The notes: generated by a model not told the origin, from the letters alone. A stretch of 5,733 nt of DNA from an uncultured Acidimicrobiales bacterium (GCA_938091985.1 CALKOE010000223.1:1-5733); one strand, 5' to 3'. Shown: positions 1 to 4,991, counted from the stretch's first letter. Made by a program: numbers and translations.

Positions 1-204
1 CGAGCCGACCGCTGCCGCTCCCGAGCCCCCGCCGTCGACCACCGAGACCGCCGCGAACTGCGAGGCGCCTGTGAAGACGAGCGAGGACATCACAATGACT
101 TGAGCCAACTCGAGCCCAGCGGCGTCGGCCAAGACCCCAAAGGTCAGCGCAACCACGCCGACGGCGATCGCCAGCAGCAGCCCCTCGCGGCGATGCGGCG
201 TCAC
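1..204 (-). CDS. azlC: AzlC family branched-chain amino acid export permease, N-terminal part
   Basis: This is the first 68 codons of an inner-membrane protein whose C-terminal part lies beyond the left edge. AzlC is the large subunit of the AzlCD (BrnFE-like) exporter of branched-chain amino acids. The visible residues show the family's N-terminal pattern: a short basic head (TPHRREG), a first membrane segment at about residues 8-30 containing LTFGVLADAAGL, and the conserved VMSSLVFTGASQFAAV stretch at about 38-53, which is typical of AzlC. The start is GTG at 204-202. It is tightly fixed, because an in-frame TAG (210-208), the stop of the phosphatase gene upstream, comes only one codon earlier. 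No convincing Shine-Dalgarno sequence precedes it, so translation is probably coupled to the phosphatase gene. A small AzlD partner gene would be expected just left of the window. The family call is strong; the substrate is inferred from the family. Confidence 0.85.
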   Translation of the reverse strand, partial: MTPHRREGLLLAIAVGVVALTFGVLADAAGLELAQVIVMSSLVFTGASQFAAVSVVDGGGSGAAAVGS

Positions 205-207
205 GAG

Positions 208-777
208 CTAGGGCAGAAGGGGGCAGAGCGCATCGACCAGCGCCGCGATCTCTGCGGCCGCCGCATCGAACACGGGCTGCTCTCCCCCACCCGGGTCGAT
301 GACCTCTTCCCAGTCTTCGAACTCGACCGACGCCAACCCGAGCGAAGCAACCCGCTCGCTGAGCGGTCCCTGGTCTGGCGGGGTCAGATCACGCACAACT
401 CGCTTGAGGCTTCCTGTGATCGGGGCCGCCTCGGGATGCATACGTCGAATCCAGCGAAGGTGATCCGGTTCCATCGCAAGAATGACGGTTGCTCGTTCGA
501 TGTCTCGCACGGTGAGCTGACGGCTCCGGTGAAAGGGATCACGAATGCCGTGACCCTCAAGCGCAGTGCGGGTGCGCACACTCATGATCTGGCCCGGCAA
601 GACATGAGTGCCCCCGCTGTCGACCGAAACCCGCGGTTCGGCGCCCAGCCTCACCCGCATCATCGCTGAGCCCATCACGGATCGGGCCGCGTTGCCCGTG
701 CACAGGAAGTAGACGAGCGGACGGCTGGGGTCGTCGTCCGGTCGAGGGGCTTGGACATAACTCGGTTGCTCGCTCAT
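208..777 (-). CDS. Low-molecular-weight protein tyrosine phosphatase family protein
   Basis: A 189-residue cytoplasmic protein of the LMW-PTP/arsenate-reductase fold. It carries the C-x5-R-S phosphate-binding loop as CTGNAARS at residues 26-33, with nucleophile Cys26 and Arg32. Other family landmarks are the SRQLT segment (85-89), AMEPDH (101-106), matching the family's position after the D-I/L strand, and an Asp-Pro pair at 161-162 (VIDPGGGEQ) that supplies the general acid. These enzymes remove phosphate from tyrosine, or in some members from arginine or small phosphoesters, through a phosphocysteine intermediate. The position of the second loop cysteine found in many members is Ala31. The start is ATG at 777-775, overlapping the thioesterase stop as ATGA; the frame stays open upstream but that part lies inside the thioesterase gene and has no family similarity. 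A 20-residue charged N-terminal extension precedes the core. Low-confidence alternative: arsenate reductase, since there is no ars neighbour. Confidence 0.88.
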   Translation of the reverse strand: MSEQPSYVQAPRPDDDPSRPLVYFLCTGNAARSVMGSAMMRVRLGAEPRVSVDSGGTHVLPGQIMSVRTRTALEGHGIRDPFHRSRQLTVRDIERATVILAMEPDHLRWIRRMHPEAAPITGSLKRVVRDLTPPDQGPLSERVASLGLASVEFEDWEEVIDPGGGEQPVFDAAAAEIAALVDALCPLLP

Positions 778-1442
778 TGCCCTTGCTCTGTGCCGTCGGG
801 GGCCGCGGTGCGGCCCTGCATCATGTCGTTGAGCTGCTCGAAGTCCACACGAAGGAAGATCGCTTCCGCCTCTGCGGTCACGACCTCGGGTTCGGACGCG
901 ACGACGCATTCCCCTTTGACCGTCACCCGGCGCCGACGCTCATCGTGGATCCACACTCGCAGTTCGAGATCGGCGTCGAGCGGGGTCGGCCTTCGATACC
1001 GGATGGTCAGGCGGCCGGTCACTCCCGGAGCGCCTCCGTTGAGTCGCTGCCCACCTCCGAGCAGCTCGTCGAAGAGGCCGGCGATCACGCCGCCATGCGC
1101 CGACTTGGGCGGCCCCTCGCGGAGTCGATCGAGACGCACAGATCCGACCAGCGCAGGACGACCATCGGCCAGCTCGCCTCGCTCGATCGTCATGGGCGGC
1201 GCGACCGGGTTGAGCGTGCCCGAGAAGGTCGAGAGCTCTCGATTCCGGGCCCGCGTGGCGTCGGTATGACCTTCGTCCACCTCATACCACCGGCGCCGCG
1301 GTTCGCCATCGGCCAACGCGGCCTGCGCCGCGTTCACAAGATTCAGGGCCTCGGCGAGGGCGGCCGGTGGAGAATCAGTCGCGTGGGCCACGCGCCCGAG
1401 CTCGCGGATCGCGGCGATCACATCTTCGGCCGGGTCGGTCAT
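774..1442 (-). CDS. PaaI/THEM4-like hotdog-fold thioesterase
   Basis: A 222-residue protein whose core is a hotdog-fold acyl-CoA thioesterase. The signature is SAHGGVIAGLFDELLG at residues 114-129: HGG (116-118) forms the oxyanion and CoA-binding turn and Asp125/Glu126 sit in the position of the PaaI catalytic acid. After it come the paired beta strands expected of the fold (GRLTIRYRRPTPLDADLELRV from about 143, then VTVKGECV and AEAEAIFLRV to about 199). PaaI proteins are usually about 140 residues. This one has an N-terminal extension of some 75 residues, helical and alanine-rich and then rich in charged residues, and a polar tail of about 20 residues, an arrangement also seen in other actinobacterial thioesterases. 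The start is ATG at 1442-1440, overlapping the nucleosidase stop (ATGA), and the end overlaps the phosphatase start the same way. The acyl substrate cannot be read from the sequence; the neighbours give no aromatic degradation context. Confidence 0.85.
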   Translation of the reverse strand: MTDPAEDVIAAIRELGRVAHATDSPPAALAEALNLVNAAQAALADGEPRRRWYEVDEGHTDATRARNRELSTFSGTLNPVAPPMTIERGELADGRPALVGSVRLDRLREGPPKSAHGGVIAGLFDELLGGGQRLNGGAPGVTGRLTIRYRRPTPLDADLELRVWIHDERRRRVTVKGECVVASEPEVVTAEAEAIFLRVDFEQLNDMMQGRTAAPDGTEQGQ

Positions 1443-2215
1443 GCGGTGTCTCCGAGGCGCTCGAGCAACGCCATGGTCGTCTCTTCGAGCGCGGCCGACG
1501 CAACCGCAAGATTGGCGGTGAACTGCGTCGGCGTCGCCACCGCAGAGTCGACGAGGTCGGTGATCGTTTTCACCGCACCCACCGGCACCGCGTGCAGATG
1601 GCTGACCCACGCCACGGCGGCCGCCTCCATCTCTTTCGCGGCACCACCGTTCTCCACGATGCGAGCGCCATCCGTCGGCGACTCGTCGAGGCTGTCTCCG
1701 GTGGTGACGACTCCGAGCTTCGCTCCGAGCGCCTCGGCGTGTGTGCGCAGGTCGGCGGCCGGGAGGTCGCCGTCGCCGAACGCCTGGAAGCCGGGCAGAT
1801 CGATCCGTCGGTCGTGACAGCTGAAGTGCGGCCAAGCGAAGTAGGTGTCGCCGATCTCGGAGCCGTTGCGGCTCCAACCACCGGCGGTGCCCACGGAGAG
1901 CACGAGATCCGGCACCGGATGGTCGACGAGGTTGAGAACCACCTGCGTGGTGAGCGCTGCCGCAGTCGTGCCGATGCACGGCACGCCGGTGATCGGGTCG
2001 CTGCCGTTGACGGCCAGGATGACATTGGGGCGCCCGCCGGCAGCGGGAGCGACAGCGAGACGCACGGGCAGCGACTCGGCCCAAGCGGGTGAATCCGTGG
2101 GAGTTGCGCCGAGCGCGGCCCGCAACGGGGCCGCCTCGATCTCCATCGCCATCACAACGGCAATCCAGGAGTCGGGCCCGCAGTGGGGCGGCTGGCTCGT
2201 CGGCGGCGCAGGCAC
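1439..2215 (-). CDS. 5'-methylthioadenosine (S-adenosylhomocysteine) nucleosidase, plant-MTN-like
   Basis: A 258-residue nucleoside phosphorylase-fold enzyme. The family cleaves the N-glycosidic bond of methylthioadenosine, often also S-adenosylhomocysteine, releasing adenine in methionine salvage. Visible landmarks: VVMAMEIEA at 20-28, with Glu27 aligning with the general acid/base Glu12 of E. coli MTAN; SVGTAGGW at 107-114; the HDRRIDLPGF stretch at 134-143; TGDSLDES at 172-179; EMEAAAVA at 195-202, with Glu197 as the ribose-binding Glu; and KTITDLVD at 216-223, with Asp220 as the catalytic Asp. HDRRI-x-x-P, TGDSLD and TDLVD closely resemble the plant enzymes (Arabidopsis MTN) rather than E. 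coli MTAN. Plant MTN1 prefers MTA over SAH, so substrate preference is uncertain. The start is GTG at 2215-2213, preceded by a leaderless-type promoter box and no Shine-Dalgarno; about 16 residues come before the first strand. Futalosine hydrolase is the main alternative, less likely given these motifs. First gene of the operon. Confidence 0.85.
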   Translation of the reverse strand: MPAPPTSQPPHCGPDSWIAVVMAMEIEAAPLRAALGATPTDSPAWAESLPVRLAVAPAAGGRPNVILAVNGSDPITGVPCIGTTAAALTTQVVLNLVDHPVPDLVLSVGTAGGWSRNGSEIGDTYFAWPHFSCHDRRIDLPGFQAFGDGDLPAADLRTHAEALGAKLGVVTTGDSLDESPTDGARIVENGGAAKEMEAAAVAWVSHLHAVPVGAVKTITDLVDSAVATPTQFTANLAVASAALEETTMALLERLGDTA

Positions 2216-2221
2216 CGTCGG

Positions 2222-2227
2222 AGCGTA
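2222..2227 (-). promoter_or_regulatory. Candidate -10 box of a leaderless promoter for the nucleosidase operon
   Basis: Reading the minus strand, TACGCT fits the actinobacterial -10 pattern TANNNT. It ends 6 bases before the GTG at 2215, the spacing expected when transcription begins at the start codon itself. No Shine-Dalgarno lies in the 25 bases upstream of that GTG, which agrees with a leaderless message. There is no clear -35 match at 17 bp. The call rests on pattern and spacing only. Confidence 0.4.
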
Positions 2228-2267
2228 GGCGACCGCGTGCGTCTCGCCATCTCCCGATCGATCTCGA

Positions 2268-2283
2268 TGTGACCTCCGTCACC
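2268..2283. promoter_or_regulatory. CRP/GlxR-like operator, site 1
   Basis: TGTGACCTCCGTCACC matches the CRP-family consensus TGTGA-N6-TCACA at 9 of 10 conserved positions and forms a GTGAC-N4-GTCAC dyad at 2269-2282. Actinobacterial cAMP-responsive regulators (mycobacterial Rv3676, corynebacterial GlxR) use this consensus. The centre at 2275.5 lies 60.5 bp upstream of the proposed leaderless start of the nucleosidase gene, close to the classical class I activation position of -61.5. It could also act on the divergent SLH gene. Confidence 0.55.
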
Positions 2284-2286
2284 CAT

Positions 2287-2302
2287 CATGACGTCCGTCA
2301 CG
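2287..2302. promoter_or_regulatory. CRP/GlxR-like operator, site 2
   Basis: CATGACGTCCGTCACG is a close copy of site 1: the 13-base core TGAC(C/G)TCCGTCAC recurs with one mismatch. It matches the actinobacterial form (C/T)GTGA-N6-TCAC(A/G) at all but one conserved position, having A in place of the first G. Its centre is 19 bp from that of site 1, just under two helical turns. The duplication of an almost identical dyad within 35 bp makes chance less likely than for either site alone. Confidence 0.45.
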
Positions 2303-2330
2303 CGCGGCGGGTGCTCGGTTGGCCAATGGC

Positions 2331-2336
2331 TACCCT
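2331..2336 (+). promoter_or_regulatory. Possible -10 box for the SLH gene
   Basis: TACCCT fits TANNNT on the plus strand and lies 118 bases before the ATG at 2455. If used, it would give a leader of about 110 bases that contains the palindrome and hairpin listed separately. No good -35 hexamer stands 16-18 bp upstream, so this is a weak call. The CRP-like sites would then be centred about 48 and 67 bp upstream of the start. Confidence 0.2.
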
Positions 2337-2351
2337 TTCCGGTACCACATC

Positions 2352-2361
2352 GACACGTGTC
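2352..2361. repeat. Perfect 10-bp palindrome
   Basis: GACACGTGTC reads identically on both strands. It sits in the spacer 94 bases before the SLH start codon. It could be a dimeric regulator site or a chance GC-rich palindrome; no family is recognised. Confidence 0.35.
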
Positions 2362-2381
2362 CACGTTCAGCGCTCCTCATG

Positions 2382-2397
2382 CCGCAACTTCTTGCGG
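2382..2397 (+). other. Hairpin in the SLH gene leader
   Basis: CCGCAA-CTTC-TTGCGG is a perfect 6-bp stem with a 4-base loop, 57 bases before the SLH ATG. The short odd palindrome GGACC-G-GGTCC (2396-2406) overlaps its end, so two alternative stems compete for the bases at 2396-2397. No uridine run follows, so it is not a standard intrinsic terminator. A role in mRNA stability or regulation is possible but unproven. Confidence 0.35.
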
Positions 2398-2454
2398 ACC
2401 GGGTCCGACGCACTGAACGATCCACCCAACACTCGACAAGGACGACTCATCACC

Positions 2455-3330
2455 ATGCGACGAACCTCGCGCACGCGCTCATTCCTCACCCTCGTGATCG
2501 CCACATCGATCAGCCTCGCGGCAGTGGCCCCCGGCATCGCCGGTGCCAAGACCGGATTCGGCGATGTCGCAGACGACGCCTACTACACCGAAGCGGTCGC
2601 ATGGATGGTGAGCGCTGAGATCACCACAGGCATCGAAACAGGGTGCTTCGGCCCGTCACTGCCCGTCACTCGAGGCCAGGTCGCCACGTTCCTTCACCGC
2701 CTCGACAGCAGCCTCGGCAACGAGCCCGTGAGCGCTGACCACCCGTTCGTCGATGTGACGGCGAGCTATCAGCAAGACCCGGTCGGCTGGCTCTTCGGCG
2801 AAGGCCTCACCACCGGCGTGTCACCGACGCTGTTTGCGCCCCAGAACTCGATCACCCGCGGCGACTTCGCGGTGCTCCTCTGGCGCTACGCCGGAAACCC
2901 GACGCCACAGGCGAACGCACCATTCGTCGACGTGACCAAGTCGTATCAGCGCCAGGCCGTCGCCTGGATGGCCGAGCAAGACATCACGACCGGCACCAGC
3001 CCCACGACATTAGAGCCCGACGGACGGGTCACTCGGGCCCAGGCTGCAGCATTCCTCTTCCGCTACGTCGACCCGGCCGAGGTCACGACCGTCGAGGAGA
3101 CGAACAAGTGCACCCGTGAGATCCGCCTCGCGCTCGAAGCCGGTGGTCTCACCACTCCCGAAGCACTGTGTGCGGCGCCCCTGCTGACCAACTTCGACGT
3201 GGAGTATCTCGTCGCTGTCGTCGAGGACCGGGCCAGCGCCTCGTTCGAGCTGATCATCGCCGCCGCCACGATCGGCGCCGACTGTCTGACACCCGACCGG
3301 GTTGCCGACCTCAGCCGCCTGTTCCTCTGA
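2455..3330 (+). CDS. Secreted protein with three S-layer homology (SLH) domains and a C-terminal module with three cysteines
   Basis: A 291-residue exported protein. Residues 1-31 are a signal peptide: basic MRRTSRTR, a hydrophobic run at about 9-28 and a type I cleavage site after AGA (29-31). Three SLH repeats follow at about 35-83, 98-147 and 157-205, each with the pattern F-x-DV-x-x-x-Y, AV-x-WM or equivalent, TTG, F/L-x-P and (V/I)TR-x-x-x-A. SLH triplets bind cell-wall secondary polymers and anchor proteins to the envelope. The last ~85 residues (206-291) are predicted to be largely helical, with Cys219, Cys239 and Cys277; I do not recognise them. The frame is open upstream to 2089, but ATG 2455 is supported by the signal peptide and by AAGGA at 2438-2442, which is 12 bases upstream and hence weak. 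The gene is divergent from the nucleosidase operon. Family call strong; binding partner and C-terminal role unknown. Confidence 0.88.
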   Translation: MRRTSRTRSFLTLVIATSISLAAVAPGIAGAKTGFGDVADDAYYTEAVAWMVSAEITTGIETGCFGPSLPVTRGQVATFLHRLDSSLGNEPVSADHPFVDVTASYQQDPVGWLFGEGLTTGVSPTLFAPQNSITRGDFAVLLWRYAGNPTPQANAPFVDVTKSYQRQAVAWMAEQDITTGTSPTTLEPDGRVTRAQAAAFLFRYVDPAEVTTVEETNKCTREIRLALEAGGLTTPEALCAAPLLTNFDVEYLVAVVEDRASASFELIIAAATIGADCLTPDRVADLSRLFL

Positions 3331-3341
3331 GCGTCGCTCAG
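3327..3341. terminator. Possible bidirectional terminator hairpin spanning both stop codons
   Basis: CTGAGC-GTC-GCTCAG has 6-bp arms around a 3-base loop. The left arm holds the TGA of the SLH gene and the right arm, read on the other strand, holds the TGA of the lipoprotein gene. There is no T-tract on either side. Part of the symmetry is automatic, because two convergent TGA stops already pair three bases. It is the only candidate terminator between these converging genes. Confidence 0.35.
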
Positions 3342-4666
3342 GGCCCCACGGGCAACACAACACTGCGTTCGGACGCACAGTCGTAGGTGCCAGGTTCCGA
3401 CGGCAGTCGACGCACGAACTCGCCGTCTTCCACACCGAGCACGATCGCGCACCCCTCTGACGATCCGTCGGAGGCCAGGGCGGGATGCAGGCCACCGCCC
3501 GTCCAGTCGGCCTGCGCCGCTCGCGCCTGCGCGAAACACGTGAGGTCGGCATCAGCCAGACACTCTTGTGCGGACGACGCCCATCGCCAGAACTCCGAGG
3601 CGGCAAGCAGCCCGTGACCGGTTCGAGGGGCGCCGATCTGGTCGAGAAGCTCCGCATGAGCCGCAGTCGCCGGCGCGGCATCGCCGTCCTCGAACGGAAG
3701 GAACGGAATCTCGATGAGCAACCGATCTGGCTGGGCCGTGTCGAGACACGCTGAGTCGTAGGCAACAGCTGTCGCCACGATGACAGGACGCCACGAGGCG
3801 CGCTCAGCCACGTCGACGAACGGGAGTACCGCCTGGTCGCATCCGCCCGCGATGTGCACCTGGCCACCGCCGGTGGCGCGAACCTGCGCGGCGATCAGTT
3901 CCCAGTCGGGAACGGAGTCGATCGGGTAGGCGACTTCGCCGGCAACCGTCATCACCCCGCCGGCGAGCTCGATCGCCTGGCGCCGCGCCGCTCGGTCCGC
4001 CGCGGCCAACGGCGTGTCGGGACCGACGAGCACGATGGCTGCGGCAGTACCGGGATCGGTGAACACTCCGGCGAGATGACCATGGAGTGGGAAGGGGTCG
4101 GTCGGTACGAGATCGGTTCCGCCGCTGTAGAGCGGCAACCCGCACGCGGCTGCTGACAGGGCCGTCTCGATCTTCTGCAGGAAGGCGTGGCCGACGAGGG
4201 ACACAACCTCGACACATGCCTCATCCACCCGATCCGCGGCTTCGAACGCTGCGGCGTCGTACTCAATGACGCGAAGGTCGCGACCATGCAGCCCACCGTG
4301 GGCGTTGCAGTAGTCGGCGAGCACCTCGATCATCTCGACAATGCCGGTTCCCGCACCCGGCGTGCCGATGCCACCTCGGTCGGAGCCAGTGCCGATCACG
4401 ACGACCTCGTCGTCGACTCCCGGCCGCTCAGGGAGCACCGAGGCATCGGCCGGGCGGCACGGGATGACGAGCGAGCCGATGGTCGGATCGATTCGTTCGG
4501 GCGGGTCCGTGGGGGTAGGCGGCCGCAATGTCGTGGTGCCGGACGGGTCAGACGTCGACGTGGCCGGCTGGGCCAGAGACGACCCCGGATCAGCTGAGGA
4601 ACCGCCGTCGTCGCTACACGACGCAACCACAAGAGCCACGAGAACGAGCGAACAGAGCCAACGCAT
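3338..4666 (-). CDS. Leu/Ile/Val-binding-like substrate-binding lipoprotein (type 1 periplasmic fold)
   Basis: A 442-residue exported lipoprotein. The N-terminus is a lipoprotein signal peptide, MRWLCSLVLVALVVASC, with lipobox V-A-S-C and lipidated Cys17. A low-complexity Ser/Thr/Pro/Asp linker (about 18-60) follows, as in surface-tethered proteins. From about 87 comes the LivK-type ligand-binding fold: VVVIGTGSDRGG, GIVEMIEVLADYCNAHGGLHGRDLRVIEYD (107-137, the conserved N-A-x-G-G-x-x-G-R motif), a hinge region near 205-215 and a second lobe to about 360. Such proteins feed ABC importers of branched-chain amino acids or amides, or act as sensors. No permease or ATPase gene is adjacent, so it is an orphan here. 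The mature part holds ten cysteines besides Cys17, which suggests disulfides. The start is ATG at 4666-4664: TGA and TAG stand in frame only 3-5 codons upstream. AGGGA abuts the ATG, too close to be a good ribosome site. Confidence 0.82.
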   Translation of the reverse strand: MRWLCSLVLVALVVASCSDDGGSSADPGSSLAQPATSTSDPSGTTTLRPPTPTDPPERIDPTIGSLVIPCRPADASVLPERPGVDDEVVVIGTGSDRGGIGTPGAGTGIVEMIEVLADYCNAHGGLHGRDLRVIEYDAAAFEAADRVDEACVEVVSLVGHAFLQKIETALSAAACGLPLYSGGTDLVPTDPFPLHGHLAGVFTDPGTAAAIVLVGPDTPLAAADRAARRQAIELAGGVMTVAGEVAYPIDSVPDWELIAAQVRATGGGQVHIAGGCDQAVLPFVDVAERASWRPVIVATAVAYDSACLDTAQPDRLLIEIPFLPFEDGDAAPATAAHAELLDQIGAPRTGHGLLAASEFWRWASSAQECLADADLTCFAQARAAQADWTGGGLHPALASDGSSEGCAIVLGVEDGEFVRRLPSEPGTYDCASERSVVLPVGP

Positions 4667-4732
4667 TCCCTGGAGCTATCACACCTCGTGGGTCAAACGG
4701 CTCATGTGCGCCACAACGCCCCGCGGAGAAAC

Positions 4733-4745
4733 TCGGTCCGACCGA
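4733..4745. promoter_or_regulatory. Dyad in the 133-bp divergent spacer (4667-4799)
   Basis: TCGGTC-C-GACCGA is a perfect 6-bp-arm odd palindrome roughly midway between the lipoprotein and zinc-ribbon starts. It could be an operator shared by both genes. Elsewhere in the spacer, a TTGACC (4691-4696, minus strand) resembles a -35 box for the lipoprotein gene, but I found no matching -10 at proper spacing. No regulator family is assigned. Confidence 0.3.
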
Positions 4746-4790
4746 CCCATACACCGGTCCCCCAACTCTGCCGAAGTTCCTAGAAGAATC

Positions 4791-4797
4791 AGGGGAG
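4791..4797 (+). promoter_or_regulatory. Ribosome binding site of the small zinc-ribbon gene
   Basis: AGGGGAG is the strongest Shine-Dalgarno match in the window. Two ATG codons follow in tandem at 4800 and 4803. The site ends 2 bases before the first and 5 bases before the second, so the second is the better start. Confidence 0.65.
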
Positions 4798-4802
4798 ACA
4801 TG

Positions 4803-4988
4803 ATGAGCGACCACCATTGCTGCAACCTGTGTGGCCACAGAAACGGCCACATCCGCGAAGGGCGGCTCGGCCGCTACCAGGTCACGTGCGACACCTGCGA
4901 GGAACGCAAGGGCACCCACCTCGTGAAGACCACCCACGGCTACGCCAGCCGAGCAGTGGTCCAATCTCGCGAACCTGTCGCTGCCTGA
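4803..4988 (+). CDS. Small zinc-ribbon-like protein, 61 residues
   Basis: A small, hydrophilic, probably cytoplasmic protein that I do not recognise as a named family. Two knuckles, Cys7-Asn-Leu-Cys10 and Cys29-Asp-Thr-Cys32, are separated by 18 residues, the classic C-x2-C...C-x2-C zinc ribbon layout. A further Cys6 and several His (4, 5, 12, 15, 38, 44) lie nearby. The part between the knuckles (REGRLGRYQVTC) is basic with a likely beta strand, as in zinc ribbons that contact nucleic acid or protein partners. The C-terminal 25 residues are polar. ATG 4803 is chosen over ATG 4800 because of Shine-Dalgarno spacing. The frame is open far upstream, but that part is antisense to the lipoprotein gene. 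It is divergent from the lipoprotein gene and ends 3 bp from the converging acyl-CoA dehydrogenase gene. Coding status is well supported by the ribosome site and the cysteine pattern; function is unknown. Confidence 0.7.
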   Translation: MSDHHCCNLCGHRNGHIREGRLGRYQVTCDTCEERKGTHLVKTTHGYASRAVVQSREPVAA

Positions 4989-4991
4989 CCC

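Noticed and set aside
100..669. A 189-codon open frame on the plus strand
   Set aside because: It is antisense to the phosphatase and AzlC genes and has no domain-like features.
778..909. Upstream extension of the phosphatase frame
   Set aside because: The 44 extra residues are Arg-rich, overlap the thioesterase coding region and precede a well-placed ATG at 777.
777..1817. A 346-codon open frame on the plus strand
   Set aside because: It lies wholly antisense to the thioesterase and nucleosidase genes, which have clear family motifs; long open antisense frames are common in GC-rich DNA, and its translation is Arg/Gly-rich with no recognisable domain.
1439..2215. Futalosine hydrolase (MqnB) as the identity of the nucleosidase
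   Set aside because: The fold is shared, but HDRRI, TGDSLD and TDLVD match plant-type MTN better, and no other menaquinone (mqn) gene is present.
1443..2282. Upstream extension of the thioesterase frame
   Set aside because: The frame stays open through the nucleosidase gene, but the product is Arg-rich and unlike any family. The ATG at 1442 with an ATGA overlap is the natural start.
2152..2364. A 70-codon minus-strand frame across the divergent spacer
   Set aside because: Its product is basic and low in complexity, it overlaps the nucleosidase start in another frame, and it has no usable ribosome site.
2089..2454. Upstream extension of the SLH frame
   Set aside because: It is antisense to the nucleosidase gene, then runs through the spacer. 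Starting at 2455 gives a proper signal peptide at the N-terminus, which would otherwise be buried.
2738..2965. Near-identical DNA around 2748-2760 and 2925-2937 as a separate repeat element
   Set aside because: The similarity is explained by consecutive SLH domains, where F-V-D-V-T recurs with a period of about 59 codons.
3010..3867. A 285-codon minus-strand frame crossing the SLH/lipoprotein junction
   Set aside because: It is antisense to the SLH repeats and out of frame with the lipoprotein; its product is Arg/Ser-rich without family motifs.
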